NCBI RefSeq assembly: GCF_020176955.2
Contig: NZ_JAIUCZ020000008.1
Coordinates: forward strand, 310,001 to 374,000
Length of the DNA: 64,000 nt
Source: Nocardia sp. alder85J
GTDB taxonomy: Bacteria > Actinomycetota > Actinomycetes > Mycobacteriales > Mycobacteriaceae
Direction: 5' to 3'
Below the pieces are notes generated by a model. The model did not search any database and was not told where the DNA came from. It worked only from the letters and a program-made list of their open reading frames with translations. The translations under genes were made by a program, and so were the position numbers. Every line of letters starts with the position of its first letter. The stretch's first letter is position 1. Shown here piece by piece: positions 52,226 to 64,000 of the stretch.

Positions 52226-53911
52226 TCAGTGCGGCAGGCCGCGCGCTCCGCCGGGCCGCAGCTCACCGGGTGCGGACGTCGCGTCGGTGAGCTCCGGATC
52301 GGCATCGGACCGCGGTGATCCGGCCGGATGCAGATAGGCCGGATCGCTGAGATCCACGATCGGATGTTCGGCGATCGGACCCGGCGCCTGCGTCTCGACC
52401 GTCACCCGGCGGGTGCGCCGCAGCGTGAAGGTGATCTCCTCGGCCTCCTCGAAGACCTGCCGGACGGTGCGCAGCGGAGCCGCCGCGGTGCCCAGCGCCG
52501 TGTCGACGGCCTCGGTGACGAAGGCCGGGACCAGCGGTCGGATCAGCCGCGCGGCCGCGCCGGTGAACGGGATCGCGCCGATCAGCGGCAGTTCCAGGTC
52601 GCCGGTCGGTGCGGTGGGCCGGTGCGGTGGGGTCACGATCTGCTCCTGGTCGGCGCGAGGGTCCGGATGGTGCGCGGTGGCGGCCGGCGCGGCGACCACG
52701 TGCCGCGACGGTTCGGTGACGCCGATCTCCAGCGTGCCGATGGCCGCGACGACGCGGCGGCGCTGTCGTTCGCTCTCGATGGCCGTATCGGCCTCCGCCG
52801 CCAGCCGGGCGACGGCGGTCTCCCGCTCGACGCGCAATCGTTCGGCGTCGGCGCGGGCCTCGGTCCGGGCGACGGTGACCGCGGTCGCCGCGTCCTGTTC
52901 GGCCCGCGCGACGACGGTGCGCGCGGCGAGCCGCCGATCCAGCGAGGTCTCGCCCCGCCACCAGCGCAGCAGCAGGGGCAGCAGCGCCACCAGCACGGCC
53001 ACCGCGGCGGCCGCCAGCCGCAGCAGCAGCGCGCCCGGATGGGCGGTGGTCTCGCCGTTCATCGCCAGCCAGCGGGCGCCCAGGCCGCGACCGGCGCCGG
53101 CCACGGCGGTGGCGCGGGCCCGGTCGACGGCCGCGTCGCCGGCGGCCACCCGCTGGTCGAGCACCGGGATCCGGGCCTCGGCGGCGGTCAGCCGGGCGCG
53201 GGCATCGTCGAGCATGGAGTCGGCGGTGCGTTCCTCCGGGCCGTAGCCGGGTACGCCGGTGATCATCGTCTGCGGGCATTCCGGCGTCGGATGGAATTCG
53301 CAGCGGGCGACGACCAGCGCCCGGTCGCTGTCGGCGCGGGCCTGGATCAGGGTCGCGCCGAGCACGGCCCGGTCGCTGCGGGCGGCGTCGGCGGCGGCGC
53401 GGGCGGTGACCACCGCGGTGGTGCCGTCGGCGGCCTGCCGGGCCTGCGCGTCGAGCCTGCGACCCACGGCGGCGCCGAGCAGTACCGTGCTCGCCAGCTC
53501 CGCCACGACCAGGCCGATCAGCACGGCCACCGCGATGCGGGCGAGGCGGTCACCGCGGGCGCCGTCGGCGCGAGCGGAGTAGGAGGCGGTGGCCAGCGCC
53601 CGCGACACCCCGCCGACCACCACGGCGGAACCGGCTGCGGCGGCGGCCACGGCGGCCGGTGACCATGCGGCCGCGGCGCCCGCGAGGCCGGTGACCGTGC
53701 CCGCGGCGGCGGCGATCACGATCACGAGCGCGCCCGACAGCGCGTAGCCGGACCGTTCGTGCGGGTCGTCGAGGTCGGAACCGCCGCCGCCGAGCCAGGT
53801 CAGCGGGGCGCCGACGAGCCGGGCACTGCCGAGCCGGGTGAGCGGAGCACCACCGAGCCGGGCGCGCCGGACCGGTGGAGCGTCTCGGGGCCGGGTGGGT
53901 GCGGTGGTCAT
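52226..53911 (-). CDS. DUF4407 domain-containing membrane protein
   Basis: The 561-aa product begins with short repeats (GAPLTRLG, GAPLTWLG), then the family membrane region (ALSGALVIVIAAAAGTVTGL; RIAVAVLIGLVVAELASTVL), an extracytoplasmic-type helical coil with a Cys pair (RCEFHPTPECPQT), another helix (LRLAAAAVAVLVALLPLLLR) and a long cytoplasmic coiled coil (ARTVVARAEQDAATAVTVAR). The C-terminal 150 residues include a region resembling a regulatory tail. Function unknown; monocistronic. Confidence 0.8.
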   Translation of the reverse strand: MTTAPTRPRDAPPVRRARLGGAPLTRLGSARLVGAPLTWLGGGGSDLDDPHERSGYALSGALVIVIAAAAGTVTGLAGAAAAWSPAAVAAAAAGSAVVVGGVSRALATASYSARADGARGDRLARIAVAVLIGLVVAELASTVLLGAAVGRRLDAQARQAADGTTAVVTARAAADAARSDRAVLGATLIQARADSDRALVVARCEFHPTPECPQTMITGVPGYGPEERTADSMLDDARARLTAAEARIPVLDQRVAAGDAAVDRARATAVAGAGRGLGARWLAMNGETTAHPGALLLRLAAAAVAVLVALLPLLLRWWRGETSLDRRLAARTVVARAEQDAATAVTVARTEARADAERLRVERETAVARLAAEADTAIESERQRRRVVAAIGTLEIGVTEPSRHVVAAPAATAHHPDPRADQEQIVTPPHRPTAPTGDLELPLIGAIPFTGAAARLIRPLVPAFVTEAVDTALGTAAAPLRTVRQVFEEAEEITFTLRRTRRVTVETQAPGPIAEHPIVDLSDPAYLHPAGSPRSDADPELTDATSAPGELRPGGARGLPH

Positions 53912-54438
53912 GAGTTCACAGCCTCTCCGGTCCCGGTTCGGCCGCCGCCGGCACCGTATCGGCCGGTCGGCGGCGACGGTATGGCAGGCGACGGTATGGG
54001 TTCAGGGTGGCAGGCCCGCGCGGGCCGTACCGCGCGTCGCGGCCCGGATGTGGTTATCGTCACAAGATCCGGGTGCGGTGGGCGGGGGTGTGATGGATCG
54101 CACAGTAACGCCCGCAGCGACCTGGTTATAGTTTGCTGTGAGATTGCCAATCTAGGGCCGTACGGAATCATGCCGTACGGTCGTAACGTATGCGGAGCAT
54201 GTCGCCCGCGTATCCGTCATGTCACGGGCAGGTGTCCGGGAAGTTAGCCGTACCGGTCGGTGGTTTGTCGGGGGCGACCCCGGGGAATTCTGTTGCGGTG
54301 CAGGTCGGACGGCATGTCGCGCGCATGCTGGACGGCTGGCTACCGCGGCGGTACCGCGTCTGCCACAGTGGCGAAGCCGACTGCGGCGATCCGCGTTGCC
54401 TGCTTTACACTGGAGAACGCGCAGGTAGTGGAGGACCG

Positions 54439-54456
54439 ATGAAGAAGCCCAGGTAG
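54439..54456 (+). CDS. Possible five-codon leader peptide (MKKPR)
   Basis: ATG AAG AAG CCC AGG TAG, with GGAGG six bases upstream, an ideal ribosome-binding site. It is followed 12 bp later by the hairpin at 54469-54490. The frame could instead be the end of a longer open frame from 54190, but that frame looks non-coding. Tentative. Confidence 0.35.
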   Translation: MKKPR

Positions 54457-54468
54457 AAGCGGTAATTA

Positions 54469-54490
54469 GCGCAACCTTAGTTGGTTGCGC
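54469..54490 (+). terminator. Hairpin in the gltB leader
   Basis: GCGCAACC, loop TTAGTT, GGTTGCGC, a perfect 8-bp stem. There is no T-tract. It could terminate a small transcript from the TACACT promoter-like sequence, or act as a leader structure. Confidence 0.55.
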
Positions 54491-54761
54491 CCCGGTCCTG
54501 ACTTATCGTTTGCTCTTACGTCGGTACTAAATGTCCGACTGCATCACCCGGATCGGCCGAGGCCGACGAATACAGCTATCCCTACCGGGAGGGAACGGCG
54601 CGGTTGTAGTGGCGACTCGAGAAGCCCGCTACCACCGAGCACCCGACGACGACATCCGGAGCGGGTGGACAACTGGAAAGTTGACTGCAGGGAAGACCAT
54701 CAGCGCCGCTGGTCTGGAGAAACGTCCGTCCGGATGCAGTCTAGACGGAGGCGTTCGGCGA

Positions 54762-54792
54762 AGGCCGCATTCATCGAAGGCCTGATTTTTTT
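54762..54792 (+). terminator. Attenuator-like hairpin with T7 just before gltB
   Basis: AGGCC and GGCCT form a 5-bp stem around a 12-nt loop, followed by GA and seven Ts (54786-54792). It ends 13 bp before the gltB start. A T7 run is rare in this genome. It may be an attenuator or a weak terminator. Confidence 0.4.
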
Positions 54793-54805
54793 GAAGGCAG
54801 AGGGC

Positions 54806-59459
<4,654 letters not shown>

Positions 59460-59467
<8 letters not shown>

Positions 59468-60929
59468 CGCACAGGGATTCCTGAAGCACACGAGCCGGGA
59501 ACTGCCGAAGCGCCGGCCGGTGCCACTGCGCCTGCTGGACTGGAAAGAGGTCTACGAGGAGAAGTTCTCGCACGACACCCTCCAGACCCAGGCCAGCCGC
59601 TGCATGGATTGCGGTATCCCGTTCTGCCACAACGGTTGTCCGCTGGGCAACCTGATTCCCGAGTGGAACGACCTGGTGTACAAGGGCCGGTGGCGCGACG
59701 GTATCGATCGCCTGCACGCCACCAACAACTTCCCGGAGTTCACCGGGCGGCTGTGCCCGGCGCCGTGCGAGGCGTCGTGTGTGCTCGGCATCAACCAGGA
59801 TCCGGTGACCATCAAGCAGGTCGAGGTCGAACTTGTCGAGAATGCCTTCGACGAGGGCTGGGTGCAGCCGGTCTACCCGACCCGGTTGACCGGTAAGCGG
59901 ATCGCCGTCGTGGGTTCCGGCCCCGCCGGGCTGGCCGCCGCCCAGCAGCTGACCCGGGCGGGCCACACGGTCACCGTGTTCGAGCGCGACGACCGCATCG
60001 GCGGTCTGATGCGCTACGGCATTCCGGAATTCAAGATGGAGAAGCGGTTCATCGACCGCCGGATCGCGCAGATGGAGGCCGAGGGCACCATCTTCAAGAC
60101 CGGGGTGAACGTCGGCGTCGACATCACCGCGGCCCAGCTGCGGGAGAAGTACGACGCGGTGGTGCTGGCCGGTGGCTCGACCATCGCCCGCGATCTGCCG
60201 GTCCCGGGCCGGGATCTGGACGGTGTGCACCAGGCGATGGAATTCCTGCCGCAGGCCAACCGGGTGCAGCTCGGCGACGACATCGCCGATGCCGATGGTC
60301 TTCCGCCCATCAATGCCAAGGGCAAGAAGGTCGTGATCATCGGCGGTGGCGACACCGGCGCCGACTGCCTGGGCACCTCGCACCGGCAGGGCGCGGCGAG
60401 CGTGCACCAGTTCGAGATCATGCCGCGGCCGCCGGCCGCGCGCGCCGATTCGACCCCGTGGCCGACCTATCCGCTGATGTACCGGGTGTCCTCGGCGCAT
60501 GAGGAGGGCGGCGAGCGGGTCTACTCGGTCAACACCGAACGTTTCGTCGGCGAGGACGGCAAGGTCACCGGCCTGCAGGCGCACGAGGTGACGAATGTCA
60601 ACGGCCGCTTCGAGAAGGTCGAGGGTACCGATTTCACCCTCGAGGCCGATCTGGTGCTGCTGGCCATGGGCTTCGTCGGACCCCAGAAGCCGGGCCTGCT
60701 CTCGGATCTCGGTGTCGGCTACGACCAGCGCGGTAACGTCATGCGCGACAAGAACTGGCAGACAACGGTTCCCGGTGTGTTCGTGGCCGGCGACATGGGC
60801 CGTGGTCAGTCGCTGATCGTGTGGGCCATCGCGGAGGGCCGGTCCGCGGCCGCCGCGGCGGATCGCTACCTGGAGGGCGACAGCGCGCTGCCCGCGCCGA
60901 TCGCGCCGACCACCATGGCGCAGCGATAG
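59460..60929 (+). CDS. gltD: Glutamate synthase small subunit GltD
   Basis: Electron-input subunit that passes NADPH electrons to GltB. The 489-aa product has two N-terminal 4Fe-4S ligand sets (CMDCGIPFCHNGCPLGN; CPAPCEASCVLG), an FAD site (AVVGSGPAGLAAAQQL), an NADPH site (VVIIGGGDTGADCLG) and the C-terminal FAD motif VFVAGDMGRGQSLIVWAIAE. GTG start at 59460 overlaps the gltB stop, giving translational coupling. A strong terminator follows. Confidence 0.97.
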
Positions 60930-60946
60930 TTCCGGATGCACGAATT

Positions 60947-60980
60947 CGACGCCCCCGCGGAAACTTCCGCGGGGGCGTCG
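60947..60980 (+). terminator. Terminator after gltD
   Basis: A 16-bp perfect palindromic stem (CGACGCCCCCGCGGAA and its complement), 18 bp after the gltD stop. Confidence 0.88.
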
Positions 60981-61226
60981 ACGTTTCGATCGCCGGTGGA
61001 TCGACAGTGTTCGCCCGACCGGTCCGTGGCTTTCGCCGAAACGCGCCGAGGTGATGAGCGCGGAAGCGGCGGAACGTTTATGCTGTTCCGCGGAGATCGA
61101 CGGCCGGGCGTAGGTAGGGTAACCAGTTTCGACGGCGTTAACCACACCGCAATTCCGCGACGACATGATGATCACCGATACATGGTCGGAAGCCCCACGG
61201 GTCGGGGCTGGCTGAACTGGAGCAGT

Positions 61227-62147
61227 ATGCGGTTGAAGAGGATTGCCGCCGCCACGGCTGTGGCCGCGGCGACAGCGCTGGGTTCGATGTCCGGGATCGC
61301 GTTCGGAAATGGTGTCGCGGCAGCCGATCCGGGTTGTCCCGATCTGTATGTCGTTGCGATTCCCGGTACCTGGGAGACGGGCAAGGACCGTCCCGAGGAC
61401 ATGTCCGGTCCGGGCATGCTGTCCGGGGTCACGCGCGGGCTACCGGGCTCGGTGGACGTCGACTACGTCGACTACGCGGCGACCGCCTTCCCCTGGGAGG
61501 GCGATATCTACGGCGCGTCCAAGAAGCAGGCGACCGACAACGCCCGCGGTCTCCTCGGCGATATGGCTCGCCGTTGTGGCGCAACGCGTTTCGCGATCGT
61601 CGGCTACAGCCAGGGCGCCGATGCCGCGGGTGACCTCGCGGCCGAGATCGGCACCGGACTGGGTGTGGTGCCGCCGGACCGGGTGGCCGGTGTGGGCCTG
61701 ATCTCCGATCCGCGGCGGTCGCCGACCGATGCGCTGGTCGGTCCGCCGGTGGGCGGCGCGGGCGCCGGTGGCCCGCGGGTGGGTGGTTTCGGATTCCTCA
61801 GCGACCGGGTGCGGACCATCTGCGCCGACGGGGATCTGTACTGCTCCACCGACGATCAGGACTATCTGTTCCGGCTCGCGGGATTCCTGGCCCAGACCTC
61901 GGATCCCAATCCGCTGAACATGTGGCGGTACCAGATGGAGGCCGGGTCGATCATCGGTGATCTGATGGCGCACGGCGGCGTGGCCACCCTGCAATCGCAG
62001 CTCACCGAGGACGCGAACAAGCAACGGGTCGAACAGCTGTCGGACTTCTACGGCTCCGGCACGCACACCTCGTACGGCTTCTACCAGGTCGGTGGTGGTC
62101 AGACCGCGATCTCCTGGATGCACAACTGGATCGCCGGCATGGCCTGA
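61227..62147 (+). CDS. Secreted cutinase-family serine esterase
   Basis: The 306-aa product has a Sec-type signal peptide (MRLKRIAAATAVAAATALGS, ending GVAAADPGC) and an alpha/beta-hydrolase cutinase domain with the nucleophile in AIVGYSQGADAAGD, an Asp in ICADGDLYCS and a His in SGTHTSYGFY, the expected Ser-Asp-His triad. Four Cys could form two disulphides. It resembles the Culp proteins of mycobacteria that hydrolyse lipids or esters outside the cell. ATG 61227 has GGAG eight bases upstream; longer upstream frames are spurious. Confidence 0.9.
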   Translation: MRLKRIAAATAVAAATALGSMSGIAFGNGVAAADPGCPDLYVVAIPGTWETGKDRPEDMSGPGMLSGVTRGLPGSVDVDYVDYAATAFPWEGDIYGASKKQATDNARGLLGDMARRCGATRFAIVGYSQGADAAGDLAAEIGTGLGVVPPDRVAGVGLISDPRRSPTDALVGPPVGGAGAGGPRVGGFGFLSDRVRTICADGDLYCSTDDQDYLFRLAGFLAQTSDPNPLNMWRYQMEAGSIIGDLMAHGGVATLQSQLTEDANKQRVEQLSDFYGSGTHTSYGFYQVGGGQTAISWMHNWIAGMA

Positions 62148-62174
62148 TCCGCTTTCTCGAATATCGGAGAACAA

Positions 62175-62208
62175 CGAAGGCCACTCCCGGGAGGGGGAGT
62201 GGCCTTCG
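62175..62208. terminator. Bidirectional terminator between convergent genes
   Basis: A perfect 14-bp stem (CGAAGGCCACTCCC and its complement, loop 6 nt), 27 bp after the cutinase stop and 43 bp before the stop of the minus-strand peptide gene. Confidence 0.85.
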
Positions 62209-62251
62209 CTGTTGCCGGCTACCCGGAATCACCGGGCGCGTGCGACGTTCG

Positions 62252-62566
62252 TCAGAACGAACCGGTGGGCGGCAGCGGCGGGTAGCCCGGGCCACCCGGC
62301 CACCACGGACCCGGACCACGATCGTGGTCGTGATCCCACGGGCCGTGGTCGTGGTCATGGTCCCAGGGGCCGTGGTCGTGGTCGTGATCCCAGGGGCCGT
62401 GGTCGTGATCGTGGTCCCAGTCGACCGCGACGGCACTCGGGGTGGCGTCGTCGGTGGCGGCCAGTGCGGGCGCGGCAACCGCGGCCAGCGGGGCGGCGAG
62501 CAGGGCGCCGGCGACCGCGATGCGGGCCGTCACCCGCCGACCGCGAGTTGTGTTCGTGGAGCGCAA
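62252..62566 (-). CDS. Secreted Asp/His-rich repeat protein (about 104 aa)
   Basis: A signal-peptide-like N-terminus (TARIAVAGALLAAPLAAVAA, cleavage after PALA) is followed by ATDDATPSAVAVDW and three perfect or near-perfect copies of DHDHDHGPW, then a Gly/Pro-rich tail ending PPLPPTGSF. The start is uncertain: TTG at 62566 fits, being five to six bases after AGAAAGG; an ATT two codons earlier aligns with the ATG of the neighbouring paralog. The His/Asp content suggests binding of divalent metal ions outside the cell. Shares the N- and C-terminal patterns of the next gene on this strand. Confidence 0.8.
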   Translation of the reverse strand: MRSTNTTRGRRVTARIAVAGALLAAPLAAVAAPALAATDDATPSAVAVDWDHDHDHGPWDHDHDHGPWDHDHDHGPWDHDHDRGPGPWWPGGPGYPPLPPTGSF

Positions 62567-62750
62567 AGGAATGCCTTTCTGTAGAAAAACATGAGTCACG
62601 CCTGTGCGGAGCTCATGGTTCTCCATGGAAGGTCGAATTTCTGAAGGACAGGTGCGATAAACCTTATAATCCGCTGGGAACAGGAATCTACATCTTGACA
62701 CGATGTCCTAAATGCGCCAGCGGGTTTCGCGCCGATACCCGTGAAATGCG

Positions 62751-62780
62751 GAGGGCCACATCGATACGGAGGTGGCCCTC
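62751..62780. terminator. Hairpin between the two Asp/His-rich genes
   Basis: GAGGGCCAC and GTGGCCCTC form a 9-bp stem around a 12-nt loop. It lies 43 bp downstream of the second paralog's stop, on the minus strand. Confidence 0.65.
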
Positions 62781-62822
62781 GTAGTGGCGCCGAGGAATTC
62801 GGCGCGCTTGGATGCGCGGATA

Positions 62823-63107
62823 TCAGCCGAAGGAACCGGTCGGCGGCAGCGGCGGCTGCGGGGCCGGCGGCGCCGGCTGGTCCTGGCCGTGGTCCCGGTG
62901 ATCGTCACGCGGCCCGTCGTGGTCCCGGTGGTCGTTCGGGCCGGGGCCGTTGTCGTTCCAGTCGATCGCGACCGCGGACTGCGACCCGTCGGTGGTGGCG
63001 GCGAACGCGGGCACGGCCAGCGCGGTGAGCGGTGCGGCGATCACGACGCCGGCGATGGCGATACGGGCCGCCATCCGGCGGGACTTCATCATGGAAGGCA
63101 AGGTCAT
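62823..63107 (-). CDS. Secreted Asp/His-rich peptide, paralog of the preceding gene (94 aa)
   Basis: Starts MTLPSMMKSRRMAARIAIAG, with a signal peptide ending AVPAFA, then ATTDGSQSAVAIDW, a charged Asp/His/Pro-rich region (NDHRDHDGPRDDHRDHGQDQ) and the C-terminal motif PPLPPTGSFG. The N-terminal and C-terminal ends match the neighbour, while the central region has diverged from the regular DHDHDHGPW repeat. ATG at 63107 is preceded by GAGAGG. Confidence 0.82.
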   Translation of the reverse strand: MTLPSMMKSRRMAARIAIAGVVIAAPLTALAVPAFAATTDGSQSAVAIDWNDNGPGPNDHRDHDGPRDDHRDHGQDQPAPPAPQPPLPPTGSFG

Positions 63108-63222
63108 GGCCTCTCTGTGGGATCCAGCCGCCTCTCCGGCGGCTCATCCACCATGTAACAGGGCCCGGCTCAGATTCCCGTAGCAGGACGCTGGCAGATC
63201 GCTGGGAACATGAGTCCGCTGC

Positions 63223-63846
63223 TCAGGGCTGGGAGATATTGCGCGGCAACAGGTCCCAGACGTGCCCGTTCTCGTTGACGGTAGCCACCGAGCGACGACC
63301 GGTGCGCGACTGCAATATTCGCGTGATCGAGCAGTAGTCGATCGGAAAGGTCAGCGGCAGTTCGAGTTTCAGCAGATGTTGCAGCGTGACATTGACGACG
63401 CCGCCGTGCGCGAAGGCGACCACGGTATCGGCCGGATCCGCCGCGGCGATCACCGCGTCGACGGCGGCCAGTACCCGCGCCACGAAGCCGGCGGCGTCGA
63501 TGCCCTCCGGCAGATGTCCGGCCTTGATCCGCTCGTAGGCCGCCTGGGTGTTCAGATCGCTGTCGCGGGCCTGTTCGATCGGCAGGTACAGCGGCAGGCC
63601 GAGATCGTATTCCGCCAGCCCGTCCACGATGTCGACGTCCAGGCCGAGCTTCTCGGCCAGCGGCGCCGCGGTCTCGCGGGCCCGGCGCTGGGGGCTGCTC
63701 ACCACGCGAGCGATCCGGTGGTGGGCCAGCGCCGCCGGGACCCGTGCGGCCTGGGCCCAGCCGGTGTCGGTCAGTTCCGGGTCGGCGATCCCGGAGGTCG
63801 TGACCGCCCGTTGCGGCTGGGCGTGGCGAACCAAGACGAGTTGCAT
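63223..63846 (-). CDS. Histidine phosphatase family protein
   Basis: The 207-aa product has the family active-site motif as LVLVRHAQPQRAV (RHA rather than RHG), SSPQRRARETAAPLAEKLGL, and the second His in VVAFAHGGVVNVTL. It probably removes phosphate from a small molecule or protein; the substrate cannot be told. ATG 63846 (MQLVLVRHAQ) is the family start. It is just downstream of the lysyl-tRNA synthetase gene on the same strand. Confidence 0.9.
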   Translation of the reverse strand: MQLVLVRHAQPQRAVTTSGIADPELTDTGWAQAARVPAALAHHRIARVVSSPQRRARETAAPLAEKLGLDVDIVDGLAEYDLGLPLYLPIEQARDSDLNTQAAYERIKAGHLPEGIDAAGFVARVLAAVDAVIAAADPADTVVAFAHGGVVNVTLQHLLKLELPLTFPIDYCSITRILQSRTGRRSVATVNENGHVWDLLPRNISQP

Positions 63847-63897
63847 GACCTTCACTGTGCCGTACCGGGTCCGCCCGCCCGGCACGGACCCGGTCCG

Positions 63898-64000
63898 CTA
63901 CTGCGAAGTACGCGGTTTGACCAGCGGGAACGGCAGCGTCTCGCGAATGCTGCGGCCGGTGATCAGCATGACCACGCGGTCCACGCCCACCCCCAGCCCG
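63898..64000 (-). CDS. Lysyl-tRNA synthetase-type protein (LysS/LysX), C-terminal end only
   Basis: Only the last 33 codons are in the window: GLGVGVDRVVMLITGRSIRE, then TLPFPLVKPRTSQ. The GxGVDRVVM and IRE-FP patterns are motif 3 and the C-terminal end of class II lysyl-tRNA synthetases. In Mycobacteriales this could be LysS or LysX (lysylphosphatidylglycerol synthase fused to a synthetase). The rest is beyond the window. Confidence 0.8.
   Translation of the reverse strand, partial: GLGVGVDRVVMLITGRSIRETLPFPLVKPRTSQ

Larger units (their letters stand above)
53912..54805. other. Leader region upstream of gltB
   Basis: A gene-poor interval of about 890 bp. Near 54153-54180 CCGTACGG occurs twice around AATCATG as an 8-bp inverted repeat. 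A TACACT hexamer at about 54409 could be a -10 element. Downstream lie a five-codon frame with a strong ribosome-binding site, a perfect hairpin, and just before gltB a weaker hairpin with a T7 run (separate entries). Longer open frames here are not protein-like. Confidence 0.55.

Noticed and set aside
54190..54456. 88-codon frame upstream of gltB ending in MKKPR
   Set aside because: No ribosome-binding site at its ATG, and composition not protein-like; the short frame at its end is a better candidate.

Overview
The window is GC-rich and carries the conserved origin-proximal gene order of the Mycobacteriales: dnaA-dnaN-recF-dciA-gyrB-gyrA-DUF3566-tRNA-Ile-DLW39-tRNA-Ala, then ppiA, rhomboid, PH-domain, crgA, trpG/pabA, and the reversed pknB-pknA-pbpA-rodA-pstP-fhaB-fhaA block. 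The protein sequences look most like Nocardia (or a close relative such as Rhodococcus). This assignment comes from gene order and recognisable families, not from a search. The window starts inside dnaA and ends inside a lysyl-tRNA synthetase-type gene on the minus strand.

Layout. 1-10.7 kb: replication block with oriC between dnaA and dnaN, then recF, the helicase-loader-type gene dciA, a parS-like site and the gyrase genes. 10.8-12.2 kb: DUF3566 membrane protein, tRNA-Ile, the tiny DLW-39 protein and tRNA-Ala. 12.1-24.0 kb: an 11.8-kb integrative element inserted in the 3' end of tRNA-Ala, bounded by 35-bp direct repeats. It holds an integrase, an XRE repressor, an excisionase-like protein, a TOPRIM/P-loop replication protein, a zinc-ribbon protein, a tightly overlapping operon of unrecognised small proteins, and a divergent XRE regulator-flavoprotein pair. 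An IS21-family insertion sequence has split one gene of the small-protein operon; removing the IS and one 4-bp target duplication restores a clean 89-codon frame. 24.0-31.4 kb: a serine-recombinase remnant without a catalytic domain, an adenylate cyclase, a gene-free stretch with several hairpins, an ABC exporter pair, a cyclophilin, a rhomboid protease and a PH-domain membrane protein. 31.4-43.6 kb: crgA, trpG/pabA, a split RibD-like reductase/deaminase pair, and the Ser/Thr-kinase, phosphatase, FHA and elongation-PBP operon that controls cell-wall growth. 43.9-54 kb: tRNA-Leu, a PhoU-like protein, then SpoIIM-RDD-DUF58-MoxR-DUF4129/DUF4350-membrane protein, plus a DUF4407 protein. 54-64 kb: gltB-gltD (glutamate synthase), a secreted cutinase-like esterase, two secreted Asp/His-rich paralogous peptides, a histidine phosphatase and the end of a lysyl-tRNA synthetase.

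The most unusual sequence features are: a set of seven CTCGAG-centred palindromes in oriC, several spaced in multiples of 11 bp; a dense DnaA-box cluster filling a 60-bp gap upstream of the PH-domain gene about 29.5 kb from oriC; three parS-like sites; the tRNA-Ala element with its IS21 footprint and its unrecognised small-protein operon; the split deaminase/reductase pair; and the Asp/His-rich secreted peptide paralogs. No CRISPR array, restriction-modification system or known defence system was seen.
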